The position numbers were made by a program, and so were the translations under genes. This document shows, piece by piece, positions 35,109 through 43,754 of a stretch of DNA of 64,000 bases. Every line of letters begins with the position of its first letter. The stretch's first letter is position 1. This stretch comes from Gammaproteobacteria bacterium (GTDB taxonomy: Bacteria > Pseudomonadota > Gammaproteobacteria > Ga0077536). The notes under the pieces were generated by a model. That model worked only from the letters and a program-made list of their open reading frames with translations. It was not told the origin of the DNA and did no database searches. The stretch lies in assembly GCA_016191285.1 (NCBI GenBank), contig JACPPA010000034.1:90758-154757 (forward strand), read 5' to 3'.

Positions 35109-37517
35109 ATGGCAGCGATTCCGCAAGACTCCAAGGATTGGATGGGGGCCCGTCTAGAGCGCAAGGAAGATTTACGTCTGATTACCGGCCATGGCAAATA
35201 CGTGGCCGATATCGTGTTGCCGGGCATGCTGCATGCCGCGTTCGTGCGCAGCGATCATGCTCACGCCAAGATTAAGCGTATCGATACCACCGAAGCTGCC
35301 GCGTTGCCTGGCGTGGTCGCCGTCTTTACTGGCGACGAATTCAAGGACCATTGCAAGTCGATGCGGCAGCCCGTGTTACTGCCGAACTTGCCGGCCAAGT
35401 ATCCGCTGTATTACGCGTTGGCCATTGATAAGGTCAAATTTCATGGCGATCCGGTAGCGGTGATAATCGCACGTGACAAGTATGTCGCCGAAGATGCGGC
35501 AGAGCTGGTGGTGGTGGATTACGCGGAATTACCGGTGGTGCTCGATCCGGAAGCGGCGCTTGAGCCCGGCGCGGTTCGCGTGCATGACGACGAAGCCGAC
35601 AACGAAATGTTCTCGATGACGTTTACCGGTGGCGCCACGATCGAGGAGCAAGATAAAAACGCGGCCGAAGTCGAAAAGATCTTTCAATCGGCGGACGTCG
35701 TGGTCAAGGAACGTTTCCGCGTCCATCGTACGGGCACCACGCCGATGGAAACGCGCGGAGTCCTCGCGGAGTGGTCGCCGTCCGATGGCCTCACGGTTTA
35801 CAACACCACCCAACGGCCACACATCGATCGCCTGGCCTTCGCCGACATTCTCGATATTCCGGCGGAAAAAGTCCGCGTCATTGCGCCGCGCGACATGGGC
35901 GGTGGCTTTGGCTTGAAAGCACCGTTCTATCGCGAAAGCATCGTCATCGCCTATGCCGCGCGAAAGCTTAAGCGGCCGGTGCGTTGGATCGAATCGCGTT
36001 ACGAAGGCTTGATGAACATCGGCCAGGAACGCGGGCAGGTGAATGATCTAGAAGTGGCCGCGACCAAGGACGGCAAGCTGCTCGCGCTCCGCAATCGTGG
36101 CGTGGCCGATTGCGGCACCGGCCAGATCGGGGTCTATTGGGGTTTTGTCATGCCGTTTTTGGGCGCGGTCGAAATGCCGAATGCCTACACCTGGAATGCC
36201 GGCGACGTTAGGCTCAAAGTCGCCTTCACCAACAAGGCGTGTCTGACACCATCGCGCGCGTTTGGTCATTTCCCGACACGGTTTGCGATCGAGCGCGCCG
36301 TCGACATGGTGGCGCGTAAATGCAGTCTCGAACCCGCCGATCTGCGGCGCAAGAACCTCGTGCCGAAACTGCCCTACACCTCGGTGACGGGTGAATATTA
36401 CGACAGTGGCGATTTCCTAAAAGTCTGGGACAGCTTGATGGTCAAGGCCGATTTACCGGCGTTTCGACGCGAACAAGCGACCGCGCGCGCGGCGGGGCGT
36501 TATCTCGGCATTGGTTTCGGGTGCGGTGTGGAGTTATCGGGCGTCGCGTCGGAGCTCATGGTGCCGATGGAAAACCAGCCGGGCTATGGCGCGGCCACCG
36601 TGCGACTGGATCCGCGCGGCAAGGCTTTCATTTTTGGCGGCGATGCGCCAGGTGGTCAGGGTCACGAGACCACTATTTCGCAAATTGTCGCGGCGACCTT
36701 TGGGATTAGTCCGGAAGATACCGTCATCACCACGGGTGATACCGGCACCACGCCCTTTGGCTCGGGGACTATCGGCGCGCGCATGGGATCGTACTTCGCG
36801 AGCGCCGTGCGCAAAGCCTGTGATGAGCTAAAAGAAAAAATCACGCATGTCCTCGCGCATGATCTGGGCGTGCGCGCGACGGTCGAGGAGTTCGCGTTCA
36901 CCAACGGCGAAGTCATCTACGCGCGGGATCCCGCCAAGCGTAAGGGCTTTCGCGAGATCGTCGAACGCATCATCATGTTTCCGGTGAATTTGCCGGAAGG
37001 AGAAGTCGGCGGTCTGGAGTCGACAGCGTTTTTCGAAGCGGCCAAGCCGATGATTTGCTTCAACGCCGATTGCTGTGTGGTGGAAGTCGACATCACGAAC
37101 GGTAATTTCAAAATCCAGCGCTGGGTGACTTCAGAGGATGTCGGCAATGTGATTAATCCGATGATCGTCGATGGCCAGATGCACGGCGCCATCGTGCAAG
37201 GGCTGTCGAACGCCATCTTTGAGGAATTCATTTATAACGAACAGGGTCAGCAGCTGACCGCGGACTTTGAGCACTACAAGCTCGCCACCGCCGCTGACGT
37301 GCCGACAATAGAGATTACTTACGCTTCGACGCCGTGCCCACACACGCCGCTGGGAACGCGCGGCATCGGCGAAGGGCGGCCGAGCGCGGTTTCTGGCGCG
37401 TTATGCAACGCGCTGTGCGATGCGCTTAGCCTCTTCAACATCGAGATCACCGAACTACCCATTCGCCCTAATGTGCTGTGGAAAAAACTCCAGGCCGCGG
37501 GCGCCGTGACCAAGTAA
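35109..37517 (+). CDS. Molybdenum hydroxylase large subunit (CoxL-like, atypical active-site loop)
   Basis: 802 residues. The Mo-cofactor contacts are present: GGGFGLKAPFYRE, GGDAPGGQGHETTISQIVA, and GTRGIGEG near the C-terminus, which supplies the catalytic Glu. The loop that reads AYRCSFR in form I CO dehydrogenase and AYRGAGR in form II reads PSRAFGH here (in TNKACLTPSRAFGHFPTRF), so this is not a recognised CODH; substrate is unknown. GAGAGG lies 7 nt before ATG 35109; the frame also opens at 35094. No accessory coxDEF genes follow, only a CoxG-like gene. Confidence 0.93.
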   Translation: MAAIPQDSKDWMGARLERKEDLRLITGHGKYVADIVLPGMLHAAFVRSDHAHAKIKRIDTTEAAALPGVVAVFTGDEFKDHCKSMRQPVLLPNLPAKYPLYYALAIDKVKFHGDPVAVIIARDKYVAEDAAELVVVDYAELPVVLDPEAALEPGAVRVHDDEADNEMFSMTFTGGATIEEQDKNAAEVEKIFQSADVVVKERFRVHRTGTTPMETRGVLAEWSPSDGLTVYNTTQRPHIDRLAFADILDIPAEKVRVIAPRDMGGGFGLKAPFYRESIVIAYAARKLKRPVRWIESRYEGLMNIGQERGQVNDLEVAATKDGKLLALRNRGVADCGTGQIGVYWGFVMPFLGAVEMPNAYTWNAGDVRLKVAFTNKACLTPSRAFGHFPTRFAIERAVDMVARKCSLEPADLRRKNLVPKLPYTSVTGEYYDSGDFLKVWDSLMVKADLPAFRREQATARAAGRYLGIGFGCGVELSGVASELMVPMENQPGYGAATVRLDPRGKAFIFGGDAPGGQGHETTISQIVAATFGISPEDTVITTGDTGTTPFGSGTIGARMGSYFASAVRKACDELKEKITHVLAHDLGVRATVEEFAFTNGEVIYARDPAKRKGFREIVERIIMFPVNLPEGEVGGLESTAFFEAAKPMICFNADCCVVEVDITNGNFKIQRWVTSEDVGNVINPMIVDGQMHGAIVQGLSNAIFEEFIYNEQGQQLTADFEHYKLATAADVPTIEITYASTPCPHTPLGTRGIGEGRPSAVSGALCNALCDALSLFNIEITELPIRPNVLWKKLQAAGAVTK

Positions 37518-37529
37518 ACGGACCCGCGA

Positions 37530-38099
37530 GTGGAACTGAACGATCAAATTCGAATTAATGCGCCCCGCGCCCAGGTATTCAAGGCCTTGAACGATCCCGA
37601 GATTCTGCGTCAGGCAATCCCGGGGTGCGAGGAATTGAACGCGCTGTCCCCGACTGAATTTGCGGCGACCGTGGCGGCCAAAATCGGTCCGCTGTCGGCA
37701 AAATTTAAAGGGTCGGTGGCGCTCGCGGATATCGTCACGCCGGTAAGCTATACATTGAGCGGCGAGGGCAAGGGCGGGCCGGCTGGGTTTGCGAAAGTGC
37801 GTGCTAGTGTTGCGTTGGCCGAAGACGGTGCGGCCACGCTGTTGTCGTATACGGTGCAAGCAGATATCGGCGGCAAGCTAGGGCAATTGGGCGGCGCGCT
37901 GGTCGATCGTACCGCGCAAAAATTGGCCGGTGAGTTTTTTGAGAAGTTCAATCGACTCGTGGCGCCGGCTAGTGAACCGGCTGCGGTGGCGCCTTCCGCC
38001 GCGCCAGCGCCGACTACCCGGCTGCCAATTTGGTGGATCGCCGCCGCGGCCATGGCGGCAATTCTCGCGTGGTATCTGCTACACGCAAGTCGCACTTGA
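37530..38099 (+). CDS. CoxG-like SRPBCC protein with C-terminal membrane anchor
   Basis: A 189-residue START/SRPBCC-fold protein; the opening VELNDQIRINAPRAQVFKALNDP and PGCEELNALSPTEFAATV are typical CoxG. The last 25 residues (LPIWWIAAAAMAAILAWYLL) form one transmembrane helix after a Pro/Ala linker, the CoxG tail-anchor layout. CoxG recruits Mo hydroxylases to the membrane and may carry quinone. GTG start at 37530, 12 nt after the large-subunit stop; it is the last gene of the operon. Confidence 0.9.
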   Translation: MELNDQIRINAPRAQVFKALNDPEILRQAIPGCEELNALSPTEFAATVAAKIGPLSAKFKGSVALADIVTPVSYTLSGEGKGGPAGFAKVRASVALAEDGAATLLSYTVQADIGGKLGQLGGALVDRTAQKLAGEFFEKFNRLVAPASEPAAVAPSAAPAPTTRLPIWWIAAAAMAAILAWYLLHASRT

Positions 38100-38350
38100 C
38101 TAGCAAGGGTTTTCATTGATGACAGCAAAAAAGTGATCCGATTTACGCTGTTGTTCGTATTGGCATAGAGAACTTGCGAAGGCGCAATTAGAACCAAGCC
38201 CGCAGTCTCGAATTGACCTCGATCCTTGGGACCTTCGCGTTCAGGTTCCGTTTTGGCGATAGGGAGAACCATTACGGACGGTGGATAATTCTCCGGGCTC
38301 GGTCGGCCCCTCCCGGCCAATGGCGTCATCAATCTATGAGAGGACTTAGC

Positions 38351-38716
38351 ATGACTAACGAAAATTCCCTGAAACCCGGCGTGGTGGCGGTAAGAGCTGC
38401 TTTTGCAGTGGCCTTGGCGAGCACCGGTGTGACTGCACAAGCTGCTGGTAATCCATTCGCGATGACCGAGCTCTCGAGCGGTTTCATGGTGGCCGAAGAA
38501 GCTGGCAAGTGCGGCAACATTTGTGGTGGTAACACGCCCAAATTCAGCGACAAAGGCGAAATCGTGAAATGCGCCAGCATCTGTGGCGAAGTCGCCAAGT
38601 GCGGCAATATCTGTGGTGGCGCGGCGGCCCTGGCGGCCGCGAACAAGCAACCGTCGGATGGTAAGGACCATGAAGTCGCCAAATGCGGCAACATCTGCGC
38701 GGCAGTGGGTAAGTAG
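38351..38716 (+). CDS. HvfA-like RiPP metallophore precursor with four KCxxIC repeats
   Basis: 121 residues. The N-terminus is a Sec signal peptide (MTNENSLKPG, then a hydrophobic run, likely cleaved near AQA-AG). The next segment NPFAMTELSSGFMVAE matches the conserved part of HvfA-family precursors. The C-terminal part has eight Cys (54, 58, 74, 78, 84, 88, 112, 116) in four K-C-[GA]-[NS]-I-C motifs, whereas HvfA and bufferin precursors use EGKCG-type motifs. The family's Cys are oxidised to oxazolone or related rings by an MNIO enzyme, and the peptide binds metal in the periplasm. The ATG at 38351 follows GAGAGGAC. The DUF692 and DUF2063 genes come next. The exact Cys chemistry is unknown. 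Confidence 0.85.
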   Translation: MTNENSLKPGVVAVRAAFAVALASTGVTAQAAGNPFAMTELSSGFMVAEEAGKCGNICGGNTPKFSDKGEIVKCASICGEVAKCGNICGGAAALAAANKQPSDGKDHEVAKCGNICAAVGK

Positions 38717-38731
38717 TCCGAACCCACGCGC

Positions 38732-39628
38732 ATGGGCGACGGTCATCGTAGGAGTGCGGCACGCGACGACTACCTGGTGAGCGGCGTCGGATTGGGTCTG
38801 CGACGAGTTCATTTTGAATCGCTCGCAGACCAGATCCCGGAGTCCATTCAGTTCATGGAGGTAGCCCCCGAGAACTGGATCGACGTCGGGGGTAAAGGCG
38901 GCAAACAGTTCCGTAGCATCGCGGAGCGCGTGCCACTAGTGTGTCATGGCCTAGCGCTCAATATCGGCGGCTTAGCGCCACTCGATGAATTACTGCTTGG
39001 GCGGATCAAACAATTTTTAAATACGCATCAAGTTCGCTACTACAGCGATCACTTGAGCTACTGCGCCGACCACGGGCATCTCTACGATCTACTGCCGATC
39101 CCGTTCACCGATGACGCGATTCATCATGTCGCCGGGCGCATTCGCCGTGTGCAGGAAATTTTGGAGCGTCGGATCGCGATCGAAAACATTTCGTCTTATG
39201 CCGCGCCGGGCCAGGAAATCGACGAGATCCAATTTATCAACGGCGTGGTCGAAGAGGCGGATTGCCTGCTGCATCTCGATGTCAACAATATCTACGTCAA
39301 CAGTATTAATCACCGGTTCGATGCCGCCGAATTTCTCAAGGCCATGCCGGGACATCGAATAGCGTACGCGCATATCGCCGGCCATTTTTGTCGTTCCGAA
39401 GATCTGCGCATCGATACTCATGGCGCCGACGTCATCGCGCCGGTATGGGACTTGCTCGATCTCGCGTACCGCGAGTTCGGCGTGTTCCCGACATTGCTGG
39501 AACGCGACTTCGACGTGCCGACGCTCGACGTGATGGTGCTCGAAGTCGAGAAAATTCGCGAGCATCAAAGCCGCTGGCGGCCCACGCAGCATGACGCTGA
39601 CCTTAAGCAATCCGCCCAAGTCGTTTGA
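38732..39628 (+). CDS. DUF692 MNIO-type RiPP peptide maturase (HvfB/BufB-like)
   Basis: A 298-residue TIM-barrel of the multinuclear non-heme iron oxidase (MNIO) group. Likely metal ligands occur in VCHGLALNIG, YSDHLSYC, DVNNIYVN, AHIAGHF, DTHGAD and LERD. The opening after the ATG at 38732 reads GVGLGLRRVHFESL, the standard DUF692 N-terminus. It lies 15 nt after the precursor gene and overlaps the DUF2063 gene by 38 nt, the expected arrangement for HvfA-HvfB-HvfC. It should modify the Cys of the precursor using O2 and iron. Confidence 0.95.
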   Translation: MGDGHRRSAARDDYLVSGVGLGLRRVHFESLADQIPESIQFMEVAPENWIDVGGKGGKQFRSIAERVPLVCHGLALNIGGLAPLDELLLGRIKQFLNTHQVRYYSDHLSYCADHGHLYDLLPIPFTDDAIHHVAGRIRRVQEILERRIAIENISSYAAPGQEIDEIQFINGVVEEADCLLHLDVNNIYVNSINHRFDAAEFLKAMPGHRIAYAHIAGHFCRSEDLRIDTHGADVIAPVWDLLDLAYREFGVFPTLLERDFDVPTLDVMVLEVEKIREHQSRWRPTQHDADLKQSAQVV

Positions 39629-40370
39629 GTTAACGCAGCGCCGGTTCACGCAGCATTTGCGTGATCCAGACGGCGTTGCCGCGCCAGCCGACGTGCCCGC
39701 GGCACGCATGGAGGTCTACCGCGAACTGGTTTACACCAACATCGAGCGCATGATCTCGAATCTCTTTCCGGTCTTGCGCAGGATCACCGCCGATGGGCCC
39801 TGGTTCGCCTTGGTTCGCGACTTCTTTCAGCACCATCGATGTCACGCCGGAATTTTTACCAAGATCCCGCAGGAATTTCTGCAATTTCTGGAACAGGAAC
39901 GGGATCTCGCGCAAGACCCGCCGTTTATTCGCGAACTCGCGCATTACGAATGGGTGGAATATGCCGCAACGATCGACCCGCGCGAAGTCGATTTCAGCGG
40001 TGTTGATCCGGACGGCGACCTGCTGGCGGGGGTGCCGGTGTTAAATCCCATCGCGTGGCTGCTATCGTATCGTTATCCAGTCCAAAAGATCAGTCCCACC
40101 TTCCAACCCACCGCGCCACCCGCGGAGCTGACCTATCTGGTGGTGTGTCGTGACACCCAAGATAAAGTGGGGTTCATGGATTTAAATCCAGTCTCGGCGC
40201 GTTTACTCGAACTCATCCAGCAAGCAAACGGCATCACGAGTCTTGGACTGCTAGAACGGATTGCCTTGGAACTTGGCCACCCGAATCCCGAAGTGGTGGT
40301 GGCGGGGGGCGTGGAAATTCTGACGCGATTGCGGGTGCGGGATGTCTTGCTGGGGACGCTGATCAACTAA
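39591..40370 (+). CDS. DUF2063 RiPP partner protein (HvfC/BufC-like)
   Basis: 259 residues. The N-terminal DUF2063 helical domain reads RRFTQHLRDPDG, then MEVYRELVYTNIERMISNLFPVLRR, and ELAHYEWVEYA. The C-terminal half has the second domain of HvfC (FMDLNPVSARLLELI). It binds the precursor and presents it to the MNIO enzyme. It starts at ATG 39591 inside the DUF692 gene. No HvfD/DoxX-type membrane gene follows; only repeats lie downstream. Confidence 0.94.
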   Translation: MTLTLSNPPKSFELTQRRFTQHLRDPDGVAAPADVPAARMEVYRELVYTNIERMISNLFPVLRRITADGPWFALVRDFFQHHRCHAGIFTKIPQEFLQFLEQERDLAQDPPFIRELAHYEWVEYAATIDPREVDFSGVDPDGDLLAGVPVLNPIAWLLSYRYPVQKISPTFQPTAPPAELTYLVVCRDTQDKVGFMDLNPVSARLLELIQQANGITSLGLLERIALELGHPNPEVVVAGGVEILTRLRVRDVLLGTLIN

Positions 40371-40389
40371 ACAACTTCACATCGATTGG

Positions 40390-40725
40390 GATCCGTGGAG
40401 ATTCGTCATTCCGGAAGTCGCGCAGCGACTATCCGGAATCCATACGAGTGATCCGAAGCCTCCCTGGATTCCGGGTCGCCGCCGCGTAGCGGCTGCGCCC
40501 GGAATGACGGTGGTGGTGGTTGGCTGTGGCCGGAATGACGGCGGTCGAGGTCAAGCGTGGATCAACGGACTTGAGTCGCGCCTGGGATCCGTGGATCCCC
40601 GTCATTCCGGAAGTCGCGCCGCGACTATCCGGAATCCATACGAGTGATCCGAAGCCCCCTGGATTCCGGGTCTCCGCCGCGTAGCGGCTGCGCCCGGAAT
40701 GACGGTGATGGTGGTTGGCTGCGCC
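40390..40725. repeat. Two direct copies (196-bp period) of a REP-rich segment
   Basis: A segment of about 135 bp starting GATCCGTGG, with CGTCATTCCGGAAGTCGCGC and TATCCGGAATCCATACGAGTG, occurs at 40390 and again at 40586 with few changes. Each copy contains inverted GTCATTCCGG...CCGGAATCC and CCTGGATTCCGGG...CGGAATGACGG parts. No gene is supported in 40371-40855. Confidence 0.85.
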
Positions 40726-40855
40726 CGGAATGAGGGCGGTAGCGTGCGCCCGAATAACGGCGGTCGAGGTCAATCATTCCGCTTTATGCTTGGATCGATT
40801 TCGCGGTAATTCCGTATAGATGCGCTTTCAAAATTTCGTAGAACTCTAACGGCGA

Positions 40856-41911
40856 TCAACGTAACGATGCGTTGATCTTATCGAGCATCGCGGGCCCCGG
40901 GCAGAGTTCGCGTTCGGTCAGTGAATTTAGCGGCGCCTGAACAGTGTTGAGGTTGCGGTGCAAGTCGGACGCGTCACTATCGAGATAGAGTAGCCCAGTC
41001 ACGACTTCGCCCAGGGCCTGATGTTGCTGGATGTAGTTCATCGCGGCGACTTTGTCGGTCGGGTCGTATTCCGGATGCGCTTTGCGTAGGCGAATCACCG
41101 TGCCGTCATGCTGGGGCACATCGACGCTTGCACCGGGCGCATAATCGGCGGTGATTTCATCCTGGCTTTGAATGAAATCGACGCGATTGACCGCCTCGTT
41201 GTGCGCGCGGACATAGTCGTAGCTCTTGGTGCTGCCCGAGTGATTGTTGAAGGCGACACAGGGACTCACGACATCGATAAAGGCGGCGCCGGTGTGGCCG
41301 ATCGCTGCTTTGATGATGGGCACCAGCTGTCCTTTATCACCCGAGAAGCTGCGTGCGACGAAAGTCGCGCCCATCAACAGCGCCAGCGATACGGTATCAA
41401 TCGGCGAATCAGCGTTGGCCAACCCCTTTTTCGATGCCGAGCCTTTATCCGCCGTCGCCGAGAACTGTCCTTTGGTGAGTCCGTAGACGCCGTTGTTCTC
41501 CAACATATAGACCATGTTCACGCCGCGGCGCATCAGGTGCGCGAATTGGCCGAGGCCAATCGAGGCCGAGTCGCCGTCGCCCGACACGCCGAGGTACAGC
41601 AATGATCGGTTCGCGAGGTTCGCGCCGGTTAGCACCGACGGCATGCGGCCATGTACCGTATTAAAGCCGTGCGAGTTACCGAGGAAGTAGTCCGGGGTCT
41701 TTGATGAACACCCAATTCCAGAGAGTTTGGCGACGCGGTGCGGTTCGATATCCATTTCCCAGCACGCTTGGATGATGGCAGCCGAGATCGAGTCGTGACC
41801 GCAGCCCGCGCACAAGGTCGAGATCTTGCCTTCGTAGTCGCGGCGCGTGAAGCCGCGCGCATTGGCCGGCAAGCCAGGATGATGAAGTTTCGGCTTTATG
41901 AGGTAAGTCAT
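40856..41911 (-). CDS. 2-oxoacid:ferredoxin oxidoreductase beta subunit
   Basis: 351 residues, the thiamine diphosphate subunit. TPP-Mg motif GDGDSASIGLGQFAHLMRRG...LENNGVYGLTKGQFS. Cys residues for the 4Fe-4S cluster are near CAGCGHDSI and in GIGCSSKTPD. It decarboxylates 2-oxoglutarate or pyruvate to acyl-CoA and reduces ferredoxin. It lies 1 nt after the alpha-subunit stop and is the last gene of the operon. Which 2-oxoacid is used is not decided. Confidence 0.93.
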   Translation of the reverse strand: MTYLIKPKLHHPGLPANARGFTRRDYEGKISTLCAGCGHDSISAAIIQACWEMDIEPHRVAKLSGIGCSSKTPDYFLGNSHGFNTVHGRMPSVLTGANLANRSLLYLGVSGDGDSASIGLGQFAHLMRRGVNMVYMLENNGVYGLTKGQFSATADKGSASKKGLANADSPIDTVSLALLMGATFVARSFSGDKGQLVPIIKAAIGHTGAAFIDVVSPCVAFNNHSGSTKSYDYVRAHNEAVNRVDFIQSQDEITADYAPGASVDVPQHDGTVIRLRKAHPEYDPTDKVAAMNYIQQHQALGEVVTGLLYLDSDASDLHRNLNTVQAPLNSLTERELCPGPAMLDKINASLR

Positions 41912-41912
41912 C

Positions 41913-43754
41913 TCACGCCACCTTTCCCGGTTTTAGCGTATCGACGTGCATTGCGTGCATGATTTCGGCGATTTCATGGGTAATGAAGCGAGCAGTAATG
42001 GGAGTGCCGTCGTAGTGCAACACCGGCACGACGCGCGCGGGGTCGATGCCTAGCTCGTTCACGATAAGCGTGCGCAATTGTCCGTCGCGATTTTGTTCAA
42101 CCACAAAAACTTCTTCGTGGTCGGCGATGAAGTCGGTCACGGCATCGCTAAAGGGGAAGGCTTGGACGCGCAGGGTATCGACGTACAGACCGAGGTGATC
42201 GAGTTCACCGATGGCTTCCGCCATCGCCGGACTGGTGGAGCCGTAATAGATCACGCCACAACGCGCTGGCTTGGCCGCCTTGCGTAAGATCGGTTGCGGC
42301 ACCAAGCGTTTGGCGCTATCAAATTTCTGCAGTAGGCGCTGCATGTTGTAGAGATAATCGGGGCCGGCCTCGGAGTACGTCGCGCGCGCGTTCTTGGTGG
42401 TGCCGCGCGTGAAATATCCACCCTTGGTGGGATGCGTGCCCGGATACGTACGAAACGGAATACCATCGCCGTCCACGTCCAAATAGCGGCCAAAATCCTT
42501 ACCTGCATCGAGCATGTCGTGGGTCATGACCTTGCCCCGATCGTAGGTCCGCGACGCGTCCCATTTAAACGGCGCGCTCAGGCGTTGGTTCATGCCAATG
42601 TCGAGATCGGTCATTACGAATACCGGTGTTTGCAAGCGATCGGCCAGATCGAGCGCCGCCGCCGCATGCTCGAAACATTCGTACGGGTCTTCGGGGAACA
42701 ACAAAATATGTTTGGTATCGCCGTGCGACGCGTAAGCACAGGCGAGGAGATCGGCTTGTTGGGTGCGCGTTGGCATGCCGGTCGAAGGACCACCGCGCTG
42801 GACATTAATAATGGTGATTGGGATCTCCGCGAAATAGGCGAGTCCCAAGAATTCAGTCATCAACGACACGCCAGGCCCGGAGGTGGCGGTGAACGCGCGC
42901 GCGCCGTTCCAGCCCGCGCCGACCACCACGCCGACCGCGGCGATCTCGTCTTCGGCTTGGACGATGGCGTAACGGTTCTCGCCAGTGTCGGGATCGACGC
43001 GGTATTTACCGCAGTACCGCTGAAACGCTTCCGCCAACGACGACGACGGTGTGATGGGATACCACGCACACACCGTCGCCCCGCCGTACACACAGCCTAA
43101 TGCCGCGGCGCTATTGCCGTCGACAAAAATCTTGTCGCCGACATTATTCGAACGCCGCACTTTGATCCCTAGCGGATGCATGAGGTGCTCGCGGGCGTAG
43201 TCGCGACCCATCTTTAAGGCATTCAAGTTTGGCGTTAGCAGTTTTTCTTTGCCCTTGTATTGTTCGGCGATCAACTGCGCGATGGCGTCCTCATCGATTT
43301 CGAGCAGAATCGAGAGTGCGCCGATGTAAATGATGTTTTTGAATAATTGACGTTGCCGTGGATCATCATAGGTCGCGTTGCAGAGTTCGGTCAGCGGGAT
43401 GCCAATAACAATAATGTCGTCGCGGAACTTCGAACGCGGCAGCGGCTTCGAGTTGTCGTAGAACAAATAGCCACCGGTTTCGAGTTCTTTGAGATCGCTA
43501 TCCCAGGTCTGTGGATTCATAGCGACCAGCAGATCAACGCCGCCCCGGCGACCCACCCAGCCCTCCTCGCTAACGCGGACTTCGTACCATGTCGGCAGGC
43601 CTTGGATATTGGACGGGAAGATATTCCGTGGACTAACCGGCACGCCCATCCGCAGAATCGCCTTGGCGAATAACTCGTTGGCGGATGCCGAGCCCGAGCC
43701 ATTCACATTTGCGAATTTGACGACGAAATCGTTGACGGCGGCGATCGGTTTCAT
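41913..43754 (-). CDS. 2-oxoacid:ferredoxin oxidoreductase alpha subunit (gamma-alpha fusion)
   Basis: 613 residues. The gamma domain comes first (GSGSASANELFAKAILRMG, up to about 190), then the alpha domain with YPITPSSSLAEAFQ, GVVVGAGWNGARAFTATSGPGVSLM and RGGPSTGMPTRTQQADLL. The fused form is the KorA/VorB type used by many bacteria, including aerobes. I chose ATG 43754, which overlaps the stop of the GltD-like gene (ATGA). Confidence 0.92.
   Translation of the reverse strand: MKPIAAVNDFVVKFANVNGSGSASANELFAKAILRMGVPVSPRNIFPSNIQGLPTWYEVRVSEEGWVGRRGGVDLLVAMNPQTWDSDLKELETGGYLFYDNSKPLPRSKFRDDIIVIGIPLTELCNATYDDPRQRQLFKNIIYIGALSILLEIDEDAIAQLIAEQYKGKEKLLTPNLNALKMGRDYAREHLMHPLGIKVRRSNNVGDKIFVDGNSAAALGCVYGGATVCAWYPITPSSSLAEAFQRYCGKYRVDPDTGENRYAIVQAEDEIAAVGVVVGAGWNGARAFTATSGPGVSLMTEFLGLAYFAEIPITIINVQRGGPSTGMPTRTQQADLLACAYASHGDTKHILLFPEDPYECFEHAAAALDLADRLQTPVFVMTDLDIGMNQRLSAPFKWDASRTYDRGKVMTHDMLDAGKDFGRYLDVDGDGIPFRTYPGTHPTKGGYFTRGTTKNARATYSEAGPDYLYNMQRLLQKFDSAKRLVPQPILRKAAKPARCGVIYYGSTSPAMAEAIGELDHLGLYVDTLRVQAFPFSDAVTDFIADHEEVFVVEQNRDGQLRTLIVNELGIDPARVVPVLHYDGTPITARFITHEIAEIMHAMHVDTLKPGKVA

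Noticed and set aside
35109..37517. Call as true CO dehydrogenase
   Set aside because: The active-site loop lacks the Cys of AYRCSFR and no coxDEF genes follow.
38152..38180. TGGCATAGAGAACTTGCG as a sigma-54 site before the RiPP operon
   Set aside because: GG and GC are 12 nt apart instead of 10.
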